A DNA stretch of 64,000 nt, taken from positions 206,001-270,000 of the forward strand of contig JAODUP010000031.1 of NCBI GenBank assembly GCA_025642065.1. The letters are read 5' to 3'. Source of the stretch: Paralvinella palmiformis. Its lineage: Eukaryota > Annelida > Polychaeta > Terebellida > Alvinellidae. Shown piece after piece: positions 51,317 through 62,070 of the stretch. How positions within the stretch are numbered: position 1 is the first letter of the stretch; each line of letters opens with the position of its first letter. Below the pieces are notes generated by a model. That model made no database searches and was not told the DNA's origin. It saw nothing but the letters and a program-made list of their open reading frames with translations. The position numbers were made by a program, and so were the translations under genes.

Positions 51317-52066
51317 CACACACTTAAATATACTTATAAATGCTACTCGTCAGTCTGTGTGTGATGTTTCTTTTAATTTACAAATCTAATTTTTTACGAC
51401 TAGTTATAAATTTTAGTAACAGATTTATTATCTTCAGAGCGCTAAATTTGTCAAATGAATTTAACAAAATGAAAGATTAAGAAAAATATGATAGTTAATT
51501 TTATAGGTCCTATGGGCAATTCTAGTGTGTTTTTAACTTTTGGTAATATTTCTTTTGTTGTTATTCTCTAGAATAAATATTTGTAAACATTAACTTCAAT
51601 TGGACTCAACTGTTGATTAGAAAAAAATAGATATAAGTTAATAGATGTCTATATATTATTATCGTTTAGTAAGTTGATCAAACACCTTCTGCAACCGCTT
51701 TGTGTTTTCACTCAGCTCCCCACTATGCATGTCTGTAGCCCTATCCTGTTCTGGTTTATAAAATATACTAAAGGTGGGTCATTTATATTTTAACAGAGGC
51801 GACCAGCCAAACCAGGCTCAGGTAAGATATCCATCAAGGACTTGCATAAATTAGATGATATGATAAAAGAGATGGAAGAGAAGAAGAAGAGGTCACCAGA
51901 AGGGAGAACTGATTCTGACAACAAGCCAGCTGTTAACTGGGATAAGAGCATTACACAACTGTCACAAGACATTGAAAAGCTGAGAGAGTTCACAACTGAA
52001 CATGTGGACCAAGATAATCAGGAAGATGATGATGATGATGATGATGATAAAAATAAGAAATCTTGA
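39857..52066 (+). CDS. NDUFAF5: NDUFAF5, mitochondrial complex I assembly factor (arginine hydroxylase, methyltransferase fold), complete
   Basis: NDUFAF5 acts in the mitochondrial matrix; in humans it hydroxylates an arginine of NDUFS7 during early complex I assembly. Exons: 39857-40114, 42937-42977, 43381-43492, 43980-44086, 45981-46020, 46180-46290, 47250-47336, 47655-47715, 47862-47942, 50700-50785, 51797-52066. They sum to 1254 bases, 417 residues, in consistent phase. The ATG at 39857 gives an Arg/Ser-rich, acid-poor start fitting a mitochondrial presequence; upstream only a TTG extends the frame. Landmarks: [13 protein letters not shown], the S-adenosylmethionine motif [11 protein letters not shown] at 107-117, SLHWVNDLP at 173-181, MFGGDTL at 201-207, [20 protein letters not shown] and VPATYQII. 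The C-terminal exon adds about 60-70 residues beyond the human length (345): charged, coiled-coil-like, ending in eight or more aspartates coded by a (GAT)n run. AATAAA-type signals at about 52097, 52138 and 52267 follow the stop. Confidence 0.96.
40215..40545 (-). mobile_element. SINE family C with tRNA-like head
   Basis: Minus strand: the head GATAGCGCAGTTAGTTAGAG (A-box-like) starts at about 40542, with B-box-like CATGTTCGAGGC about 50 bases on. The body includes GCACCTTAGAGCAACTTCTT and ATATAAATATCACATATTAT, with an ATT-rich tail at the low-coordinate end. It lies in NDUFAF5 intron 1. Confidence 0.65.
40680..41195 (-). mobile_element. LINE reverse-transcriptase fragment
   Basis: The minus-strand frame from 41186 reads [20 protein letters not shown], then [20 protein letters not shown] and continues with [12 protein letters not shown]. 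This is the same LINE family as 38350-38589. It is antisense in NDUFAF5 intron 1 and broken by stops. Confidence 0.7.
41225..41535 (+). mobile_element. LINE 3' terminus with ATT tail
   Basis: Encodes [20 protein letters not shown], then [12 protein letters not shown] and a stop: the C-terminal end of a CR1/jockey-like ORF2. About 120 bases of 3' untranslated sequence follow, ending TTATTAAATATACA plus (TTA)n. It closely matches 52850-53145. It sits head to head with the antisense fragment to its left. Confidence 0.75.
44213..44345 (+). mobile_element. SINE family A, partial copy
   Basis: Starts within the tRNA-like head (GGACCACAGATCATTCCCAC, then GAGTTCGGATCTC) and carries the GGTCCCTCGGCCCATTTAGC block. 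The tail is lost. It lies in NDUFAF5 intron 4. Confidence 0.7.
45494..45854. mobile_element. AATTG-rich inverted-repeat MITE, copy 2 (best preserved)
   Basis: It starts CAGACATGGGGTCAATTC and ends GAATTGACCCCATGTCTG, a perfect 18-base terminal inverted repeat. The inner arms are arrays of GGAATTGA-like units and the centre is AT-rich, non-coding. It lies in NDUFAF5 intron 4. Confidence 0.85.
46417..46980. mobile_element. TTAAAGGGACAG-terminal MITE, copy 1
   Basis: Begins TTAAAGGGACAGTCCACCCT; the right end is degenerate (GGTGAAAGAGAAAGTCTAA). The interior matches 60741-61362 over blocks such as CATTACGGCTGCACCAGAA and GATTATAGTTTCTCTTGAG. It lies in NDUFAF5 intron 6. The minus-strand ORF across its left end is incidental. 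Confidence 0.75.
47814..47852. repeat. (TA)n tract abutting a splice acceptor
   Basis: A long TA run ends only about 10 bases before the exon 9 acceptor of NDUFAF5 (TTAATTACAG at 47852-47861). It occupies the place of a normal polypyrimidine tract. Confidence 0.9.
48622..48889 (+). repeat. Direct repeat R1 (about 265 bases)
   Basis: Begins TGTTAACACTTATGTGTGGT, contains ATACTGGAACCAAA, a long TA run and CACCCACAACACTGTGACACC-like sequence, and ends TATTTAGGAATTAA. It pairs with R2 at 49231-49479 in the same orientation. Confidence 0.75.
49231..49479 (+). repeat. Direct repeat R2 (about 250 bases)
   Basis: Begins CGTTAACACTTACTTGTGAT, with the same internal order as R1 (ATACTGGAACCAAA, TA run, CACAACACTGTGACACCACC) and the same end, TATTTAGGAATTT. 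The spacer between R1 and R2 (48890-49230) has no recognised content. Confidence 0.75.
49795..50321 (+). mobile_element. Interspersed repeat family Q, copy 2
   Basis: Aligns by eye with 27235-27834 over most of its length and ends TTGAATTGTTCCTTTAAT, a decayed TCCCTTTAA terminus. It lies in NDUFAF5 intron 9. Confidence 0.5.
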
Positions 52067-52490
52067 AACTCTTAATTTATGTACTAAACTTTTTTATAAT
52101 AAAAGACAATGCCTTGCTTTCTTTTATGTACTATAGGAATAAATATTGATTATGTCATATTTGTAGTTGTGTTATATATGTGTTTATTTGGTTCAGTTGT
52201 TTGTTTGTCAGATATCACTTGAATTATCTTGGATCATATGCACATTATTGTCATTCTAGCTATGAAAATAAAAGTTATTTTGTTCACACATGTTTCAAAC
52301 CATATTATTAAAAACAAGCTTTGGAAAATTTCAGGAATGAGCATCAAGTAAATATATTATTTACATTAAAGAAACAAATAGAGATACATTGTGAAGTGCA
52401 TCTAGTAGAGTTTGAGTTCGAAGATACTTATCTGGATATCTCTAGTTTTGCTTTCCTTGCAGCTGTTAGTGGTACTCTGATGCTGTAATG
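52067..52490 (+). other. NDUFAF5 3' untranslated region and flank
   Basis: AT-rich sequence after the stop with three AATAAA-type signals at about 52097, 52138 and 52267. The transcript probably ends within the first 220 bases. Confidence 0.5.
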
Positions 52491-52494
52491 GTCA

Positions 52495-53148
52495 GAGTAC
52501 TGCCTTGTAAACAAGCACTTGTAACTGTAGTCCATGCCTTTGTTACATATATAGACTATTGTAACTCACTGTTATATGGCATATCTGATTACAACATGAA
52601 ACGCCTTCAGCAAATTCAGAATAGTGCAGCTCGCATAATAAAAAATACTAAAAAATATGATCACATCACCCCAATTCTTCAAAAACTACATTGACTACCT
52701 GTTAAACAGTGTATTCATTTCAAGATTTTATTAATAACTTGTAAATATATTAATGATGGTACCTGAATACCTGTGTGAACTGATGTTTATTAGAAAGTCA
52801 TCCTGAAAATTCAGGTCATCTAGTCAGATAATATTGCAGGTGCCTGTGTCTCAGCTCAAGTCATATGGTGATTGTTTGTTTAGTGTTGTAGCCCCCACTT
52901 TGTGGAATAGTTTGCCGGCAGATATTAGAAATGCATCATTTCTTGAAACTTTTAAATCCGTTCTAAAAACACACTTGTTCAAGGTTGCTTTCACAGATAA
53001 ATAATAATCTTTAAAATCTCTTATAGGGTTTTTAGAGACACATTATTTGGGGTATTATTATATTACATATTATTTGTACAGTGCCTTTGAATGGCTCATG
53101 CTATTAAGGGCACTTTATTAAATATACATTATTATTATTATTGTAAAC
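52495..53148 (+). mobile_element. CR1/jockey-like LINE 3' end
   Basis: First frame: FVTYIDYCNSLLYGISDYNM, then KRLQQIQNSAARIIK and HITPILQKLHW. These fit the well-known LINE motif (IDYCNSLLYG…RLQ-x-QNAAARL). After decayed sequence, 52875-53005 reads [20 protein letters not shown], then [12 protein letters not shown] and stop. A 3' untranslated region and (ATT)n tail follow at about 53128-53141, matching 41225-41535. Frameshifts make it non-functional. Confidence 0.8.
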
Positions 53149-53236
53149 CTTCATGTCATTATTTGAATCCCAGTTATATCTGTGTTGGTAGGATGTTTTC
53201 TTCTCGGGCATATATCCCAGTACAAGGTTAATAAAA

Positions 53237-53358
53237 TCACTCACTCACTCACTCACTCACTCACTCACTCACTCACTCACTCACTCACTCACTCACTCAC
53301 TCACTCACTCACTCACTCACTCACTCACCCACTCACTCACTCACTCACTCACTCACTC
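53237..53358. repeat. (CTCA)n tandem array
   Basis: About 30 tandem copies of the tetranucleotide CTCA with one interruption (CACCCACT). The THSL-repeat ORF over it is an artefact. Confidence 0.95.
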
Positions 53359-55494
53359 TATTAAATATTCACTGTGTTGTTTATCAGACTGTTCAATCTG
53401 TTTAAATTCAGAAAGCAAGAGTTTTAACAGATTCTGCTGTTAATATCATTAATAAATAGTTGTGATTCCTAATTTAGCTGGATAATATCACAAAGCTAAA
53501 AACCGTTTTTGACATATTAAACTCATTTGAGATGTATGATGAAATGTTTTTTTCTGAAACATATAATGTTATTTCAGATTTACAGAAAATGTAAATGGTT
53601 TTCGCAATCTGAATTGCAGTAATAAATAATTTGTTCTTCTGTCTTTGATTTTATGTGCCATGTCTCTGTACCGGATTGATTAATGCACATTAAAATTATA
53701 TCTTTAGTAAGGTATATTTGCATGTGATTTCTTATAAATTTAATGATCGGTGACTTAATTAGCTCTCTGTAATATATATTATTTAAAGTACTTGAAGCTG
53801 GTATTTTATGCAGAATCAAAGTTCAGATTTATGTCGTGTTACTCCACAGATATGTTTATATATATATATATATATATATATAATTAGTTTATAAATTATT
53901 TTAATATCAGAAAGACTGCCGTATTTGTAACACAGTTTATACCTTAAACTTTTTAATATATTAATTCAGTGTGTGGTTCTACTATTTATTATTAACACCT
54001 TGTTAGATAGATATGCCAATTAATCTATATGTAAATGCCTATCATGAAAGTTTCTTGTGAATAATGGTGAAAAAGATGATTATAGTTATTTATATTTTCT
54101 ATGGATTATTTAAATATAATGCTTAATGATTGAACTGGAAATAAACATTTGGCAAATTTTTAACAATAAATTTTATTTAAGTGATCTCTGTTTGGTCTGT
54201 CTGTTTTATACTTTTCTGAAAGTGACAATACTCAACGTTTTAAAACCATATATGATGTTTATCCAGGTGTGACTAATATCAAGTCTAAACAATTAAAAAT
54301 TTATTCACTCACTATTTAAACTTTTACTAAAAGCGATAATATGTTATTTTCTACAACATTGTCATTTGAAACATGGTGTTGATGGAGAAGTATTTTATTT
54401 GTCTTTTTTTAGTTTTTTAGAAAGGTTTTTTTTAAAAAGGTTTTTGGAAAACCTGTTTGTTCGTTTTTTGAAGAAAAGCTTATTGTATGAATTAATGCAT
54501 GCTAGTTGTATATTATTTATGCATTTGATGTCTGTGGATAATTGTCTAAAATGAACTGTTGATGTGACACCATGTCCTACCCTCCCATTTCCTTGATGGA
54601 AAGAAAATAATCTCTCGTCGCTTGTTTCATTGTTGCTATGTTGTTCATATCCGGTTGGCATAACTTGCCATGTTTCGTCTTCTTATTGTGATGTTTTTTT
54701 GTAATATTGTATTGTTTAACGGTTATTTATTGGTTTGATTCAGCTTAATCTGTGATAAAGCACAAATCAGGTAATGTGTCATATTCCACACTTAACAGTG
54801 CTTGTTACAACGGTCATTGTTTTTTTTATCGCTTTTACTGTTTTAGATCTAGATTAGATAGATCTAGCCTTATAGTTATAGGCTTATTTAAAAGTATTTA
54901 AAAGTATTTAAATTTAAACACTTTATCATTTTCTGTATAATAATAAAATATATCTAATTGATTTAATTTGTTTAAGAATATTAATATAATTCCACGGGTA
55001 ACGCAGTAGCGGCGTAATCACAAGCCACGACAAGGCGACAAGGTAGACCCTATTAGCGCAGTGTTCAATAATAATAATAATTAGTTGATTAGATATTAAT
55101 AATTATTAGAACCCCCTGTTTAGGCTATTATAACACACACACACATTCATAAATATCTTACATGTATTAGTACTATTACTATAGTAATACTAGAGGTCTA
55201 GATCTATATATACAATCATAACAATTGGGAATTGGCCTCGCTGTGTATGTTTTATGAGTTTATGACATCCAGATATATTGTTGGCTGTTGCTATTGGTCT
55301 GGACCCGGACGTATGTTAAAGTAGCTATAGCTCCAGCACTTCAACTGCGCATGCACACCTTCCCAAATAACCAGTAGAATATAACACACTACCGGACACC
55401 TTACAAATTTACTAAAGCTTCGGCACTGTCTGTCTAACCACCTTATCATAAACCTAAATATTTGTGTAATTCTTTCAAGGTAACATATGCAAGC

Positions 55495-55700
55495 AACACT
55501 GTATCTTTTGGGTGACTGACCATGTTAAATGGTGCTGTCATCTCCACTGAATTAATTAAAAAAGGGGGACATTAAAGATACGCTGAGGATGTAATACACT
55601 CTGGTTATATATTCGGGTTATTTTGGCTCCATATTTCCGTACTGCTCCCCTATGAGTAGTGGGGGAGGAGCTATGAACAGCCACTTAATAATAAATAAAA
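55495..55700 (+). mobile_element. SINE family B, body
   Basis: Shares the GTTAAATGGTGCTGTCATCT block and the CCGTACTGCTCCCCTATGAG block with the minus-strand copy at 3140-3440. The tRNA-like head is missing or too decayed to see. Confidence 0.6.
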
Positions 55701-56209
55701 GGGACCACACTGGAAATAAATGCTCGGACTTTCTTGCAATAGAACCTAGATCATTAAACAAAAGAAAATTAATCATAAGTACAAGAATAATCAGTTAACT
55801 CCCTTTAATTATTATGTAATATTTGTCAATTCAAACATGGCTTAGTTGAGAAGTTTGAGCTGAATATTTTGACATTTCGTGGCAGCAGATACATTATAAT
55901 TTATAAATGGCATGGAAATTGGAAATGTACCACTTCATATATTGTTTCTAACTATTTTTTGTGTCATTACAGAGGGGGAGTAATCATTGAAGTTAGTTTA
56001 GTATAATTTATCAAATAGATTATGGATCCCATCACTGTTTTTCTTAAAATAATGGATATGATCAGAATGTACCTTAATTTGTCTCAATGAACTAATTGTA
56101 ATGTCCCAACCGAAATACTATAAACTAATGGGTCACAACAATTGCATCAACAAACTAGTTGGAATTTGCTACTGTGGGTCAGAATACATCTGGTTCAAGA
56201 TTAAAAGTT

Positions 56210-56600
56210 CAGCCTCAGATAATTTGATTTAAATATGTAATTATGCTTATAAAAGTAACCCCAAATCCTAACATAATAATCATAAGCTCTATCTGGTTTC
56301 ACATATGTAAGGAAATAATCCTCATTACTGAGGTTAGTCATTATGGCTTCCTAATAGATTATATGACGGAAGGTAAAAAAATCACATGTTCTGACCTCAG
56401 ATGGCACAACGATTAACTGACACCCTTGATGTTTCTTTAACATAAATCTGACAACTTGGTAGATGGTTCTTGTTACCTGAGTATAAATTTTAAAACTATT
56501 TAAAAAAAAGTAATCAGTTATTAATAAATTAGATAACTGATGTTATTGTGTTATTCAGTTGTTGTGTATAGAACATGTTTACATGAATTTCTTCTTAATA
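56210..56600 (-). mobile_element. Interspersed repeat family Q, copy 3
   Basis: The reverse-complement orientation carries the ACCAAGTTGTCAGATTTATG-like block and GTTAGGATTTGGGGTTACTT, which correspond to blocks in 27235-27834 and 49795-50321. More diverged than the other two. Confidence 0.4.
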
Positions 56601-58677
56601 AAAGGTTAGCCATTTAATTGTTAACTTAATTAACAACAGAACTTCCCAATTTATCAATTTGTTATAATTGACTGATTGACGATAAAGTATTTCTGTTCTT
56701 TGTCAGGTGTCATCCAGAATATTATTTTGTGTGCTTGATGAAAGTAACATGATAACTTGCATATATAAATCATAAATAAATTTAATATGTTGTTAGGTAA
56801 TAACAATTAATTAACATTACTTGATTGATGTTATAATTATTTCAGTTCTCTGTCAACTTTCATTCAATTGATTCTTTTGTTTGTTTTGAGGATGGTGACA
56901 TGAAAACTTGTATATAAAATTATCGAAGTGATTACGTATCTGAGCATCGGAACGCTGTACCTCAGCATTATAGGTCCGAGCACTCAATGCATATGTGCCA
57001 ATTATTCCTTGATTGCTATTACTTCCGATCAAATATTGTGGCTGAGGATGTAGTTGTTATTTTTGGGTTGAAAGTAGAAGAGGTTTTTGAAAGTTTTGAA
57101 GAGGTACAAACGAAAATCAAAGAAATAGACAATCGATAGAACAGCTGTGTAGCTTTACAAATAATTGGGGTTTCCAGGTGTCCTAGAAAACCTGGAATAT
57201 AAAAAAATCATTTTCCCATTCCTGAAAATGTCTTTGAATTTGATAAAATCTGAAAATCTCACGGAAAAAAATACTGCCTTTGGAAAAACCCCACTTAGAA
57301 TAAAAAGGTGAATAAATAGTATACCTGTAGAAAGTAATATTTCCTTGGCTGCCAGAACCATAAAATAATGCATTTCTTTTAATTATAAATGTCAGATTTT
57401 CTTTTTAATCTGATTATAATGTCTATTAACAGACTTAATCTAATATCTTTATTAAATGCTAGTAGCAGTAATTACAACTACACTCTCATCACTGATGCGA
57501 GCAGATGAAAAACGATCATGAAATTGCTCAGGTTTATAATAATATTGATGATGCATGGTTCAGATACTGAATGTTCAGATCTTTATCACCAACAAACACT
57601 ATTCCGATGCTCGGCTTGCTGTTCCTTGTCCGAGCACCGGAAACACCCAAACTTGGTGCACACATGTAGAGTGCTCGGATCTTTATCATCAACGAACACG
57701 ATTCCGATGCCCGGATACGTAACAACAGCCTAAAATTATATCATATTTAAAAAGGGGATGTTTATTTTAATGAGGCTATTAATAATTAATCACTTACCTG
57801 TAGTTAACTGATGTTATAACTATTTCAGTTTGTCATCAGGTGTCATCCTGTTCTTGTGTTACAACTGTTTATTTACTAAGACTTAGAGGAAGTTTACTTT
57901 AATTTACTTTAAATAATGAGTTAGTTAATTCTAAAAGAATAATGTTCTATTTTTTAGAGGTTAATGAACTCATTCTGTTCCAGACTACTCCTTTTTCTGA
58001 ATGTTTCCTTTATTTATCCTTTTATCTGAATTAAGGGAGATATTATCCATTTTGAATTTTGGATCAAGTTTTTGACTAGACTAAAAGGAAAAGTTCACCA
58101 TCAGATGATACGACTTCAATGCTATGCTATGTTTCAGCATGGGTCCTTCAGAGAAAAGTTGATCAGTGACATCTGAGCATTAGCTAGCTTTGACGATTCT
58201 CAGAATAACTGGATTTCATTGTGAGATACTTCAGTGGAGATAATATAGTCATCATGATGAAGTATCTTGAATCAAAGTTCCTAGCCAGTTAAATGTGATG
58301 ATAAACAGTATAGAACTAGAAGTGGTATGACTCACTGGTATCTGGCACCATGTTGATGGAGTTAACCATATAAAACCCTATCTAAATACAATAGTATACC
58401 GAGAACTGTCTGGGAATTTGTAATTGTGTCTGGGAAATGTGCTGAATTGTATTTCATATTTATGGTGGGATCTCTCTAAGACCGTCAAGAATATGTTGCT
58501 ACTAGTGGCAGTCAGGTTACACTTATAACAATTACTGCTGTGTAGTGCTCCACTGTTAGTACTATACAGGCCCAAAGAAAATAAGGATGTATGAGTTAAA
58601 TTATGTCTACGTTTATTCAATAAACCACATTTATAATTAACCTGTATTATTATCATTACAGAAAACAGGTGGATAAT

Positions 58678-60239
58678 ATGGGGTGTGGCTTATCATTAGA
58701 CAATCAACCATCAGGAAATGACGTACCTATAAGTGGAACAAAAAATAGAAAGAAAAAACACAAAGAGCTGGAGAAAACACAAATAATCGGTATTATTGAT
58801 TCAGCTACACAACTAATTTGTCTTTTTCATTATTAATTGTTATTTGATAGTTCCTTCATTGTCAAACTATTTTTAATTGATAATTTTGCCTATAGAATAG
58901 AATTTGTTCAAAAATATGGAAATAAGTAAGACAACAATTTGGAAGTGTTGATAATGGTTGTGCAGATATCCTGTGCTGATTGAACAATCTGTGACTAACT
59001 CTATTAACTGATTAAAAGTTAATTTTCTGTATTTGTTCTAAACAGTGAATGTACCTCATGATGAAAATGGTATGTTATATAAACCTTTTGCTCTTCCTTG
59101 CTTTGTTGTAATGCCTGGTGCCTCCGTTGTCTAGCGGTAGCGTGTTGAACCACAGATCACTACCAACTGTGTTCGAATCTCGGTGTGGGCATATCTGAAG
59201 GTTGTTTCATCTTTGACTTGCCTCATTACCTTTGGAGGTCGCTCGGCCCATTTAGCCTACCTTGTGCACAAAAGTGGCCGTAAAACATCAATCATCATCA
59301 TCATCTTTGTTGTAATGCCACTCCAAAATAATTTACTTCATATTATTTTATATTTATTCATAAGACCAGTTATTTATTGTCCTTTTATTTATTTTATTTA
59401 TTGTTTGTTGAGTTCAGTTTAATACTTTGTTTGGGTTTTTTCTATTATTTGCTTGTAGTGTCAATCTGAGGTTATTTGGTTATGTTTAGTACATTATGTG
59501 TTACAAGTTATATAATCGTGTTATAGCTAGTCTATATTATTTCTATTGGCTTGAAGTGGGAATCATATTGATATATATGTATGAACAGATAGGCTACTGG
59601 GGAAATGAGGAAATCACTGAAATAAGTTCCTTTGGTAAAAACAGATAATTTATTATTTAGAAAGAACAGAAAAACACTGGAAATGTTTGGTTTATTCATG
59701 AAAATATCATCTTGGCACATGTTTAATTTGGGATTGAAGGCAACTCACTTTTTACAATTTTCAACAAGCAGTATATTTCCATTTAGTAATATTTACATGT
59801 GTTTTTTAATTTAGTGTCAAATTCATCATGTTACAGATGGTGCTATATCTAGATGCAAAAACATTGATGTGTGTTTAAAAGTTTTGACATATTTCTAGAA
59901 CTGAAACTAATCAGACTTTACTCATCAGTGTAGTACAACTGAATAACAGTATTACCACCAAAATTAATTGATTGATTGATAAATATGAAGAAAAAAAGTG
60001 GTGGTGTTTGTGTACATGTTTATGATGATAATTGATCATGATTATAATTCTTGTTGCAGTTCCCAAATCTGTAGCATTTGACATTCAATTTGACAACAAT
60101 AATATAGAAAGCATACTAAACAAACATCCACCAAAAAGATTAAAGGTTAGTTATGAAGGTGTTCCGTGATATTCTCTGTATTAGTATTATCATTATTCAG
60201 AATTAGTTTGAATGTGCTGTGCATACGCAAACACACATG

Positions 60240-60292
<53 letters not shown>

Positions 60293-61978
60293 GTGTACTA
60301 ATAACACTAAGTTTTTACGTTAATAAAATGGTTTGTTTCATTTAATTTAGAGACTACAGCCACTAGAGAATGCTCCAAAGTTATCTGCTGAAATGTTGGA
60401 GGAAAAACTGCGCCAAGCTGAAGAAAAACGAAAACAGGTTGGATGTTTGTGCATGTATGTGTGTGTGTGTGTGTGATTGACCTCTTCCTAAGAATGTACT
60501 CCTTGCTGCGTTAAAGTACAAAACTAAAAGATGTCTATGTTCCAGTATTTAGCTAGGTAATTGTTTTCATGAAACATCCACACACATCACTCAAGTTATC
60601 CATACCTTGGAATATGTTATTTTAAGGTCAAATTTTAATGTACAGATATTATCTGATTATTACACTATCATCTCTTCAGAATCTCAGGATGTGTGAAACT
60701 AATACTCAGATGATTGAGATGGTCACTCTATAATTGTTACTTAAAGGGACAGTCTACCCTCAGAAAATATGTTTTAAATATGCAATGCTTAGAACAGTAA
60801 TGCTTAGAACAAAATATACTTGATATCATAGATATAGGGAAATAATCCAAATCACTGGAGGGCCGGCCATTACGGCTGCACCAGAACCCAGATTTGAAGG
60901 GGGAGGAAAAACTGAAATGCGCTGACGTCACATTGGGGCTCTCTAGACTGATACAGATTATAGTTTCTCTTGAGCGTTAATTTCTGAGCCATTTTGAATC
61001 ATCTTCCTCTTGTCAGGTTCCTTCAAACTGATATGGTTGTATGTCATTCATGACATAATTGTAACAAGATAATGATGTTTAGTTCTGGAATAATTCTTTG
61101 CTCACACTTGTTTACATGCTTTTGTATGGGCTCTACAGACTGGATACGCTGAAGTGACATCAGCATTCAGGAGCTTCCGGTCTCTTTCTAGCTTCAAAAT
61201 GGTGGTGCCTGCAGGCCATTAAAGTCAATCAATCAGCACTTTGAACTGGATTGTTTAATATGTGGGTGATCATTTACACATTTTGACATTATTTATGATA
61301 TTTGTGAGTATAGCTCTATATTAAACCTGAAAATTTGATATGAAGGTGGACTATCCCTTTAAGCTGTAATGAGTTTCTGCTGTGAACATTGACCAAATAT
61401 GAATGAACTTCCTATCGAAGAGTTAACAACTAAACTGACTGGGCGAGATCTATTTTTTTAATGACTGTGAATAAAACATTTATTTTGCGTTGAATCTATG
61501 ACTTTAAACTGTCCCCGCTGACACTGTTCGCTGTGGTGATGAGATCTATTGGTGCACTTCATTGTCACTTCTAACTGTAGTTTTTCTTATAATATCAGCC
61601 ATTAACTGTTCTACAGTATTCAACAGCTGAATAATTTTGTTCACCAATTCTGTATAAAATGTGATGTTGTTGAAAGCGTGCTATTTTGTTCCAATCTAAG
61701 AGCACTAAAGATCCTGAAATATCAAATGGTCATCTATTGAACAGTAAATGTGGATATACCATAGTTATTTAAGATAATAAAAATTATGAAAAATAACCTA
61801 TCCAGCAAAATCCTTATGTAAGGACATTAGTGTGTGGTGGAAAGTGTTGGTGTGATACTGACAAATTTAAAACGTCACTTTTATGTGACAGAAATGTTCT
61901 TGTTAGATTTACTTTTGTTATCAATTTATTTTATATTAATTAAACCTTCTTTACTAGCATTGCACCCAGTTCAAGTTA

Positions 61979-62070
<92 letters not shown>

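Larger units (their letters stand above)
53359..58661. other. Interval upstream of the stathmin-family gene
   Basis: No conserved protein recognised. Contents: (TA)n at about 53857-53882, a SINE-B copy near 55495-55700, a reverse copy of family Q near 56210-56600, and a patch at 56940-57720 where short GC-richer motifs (CCGAGCACT, CATCGGAAC and complements) recur in both orientations. The 5' untranslated exon and promoter of the stathmin-family gene should lie here but were not located. Confidence 0.45.

Noticed and set aside
53237..53358. CRISPR-like repeat array
   Set aside because: It is a simple tetranucleotide tandem array without spacers, in a eukaryotic genome.
53182..53364. THSL-repeat ORF
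   Set aside because: It is the translation of the (CTCA)n array.
59116..59190. tRNA gene on the plus strand
   Set aside because: The same head occurs at 38590 and 63916, each followed by the same SINE-A body; these are SINE heads.
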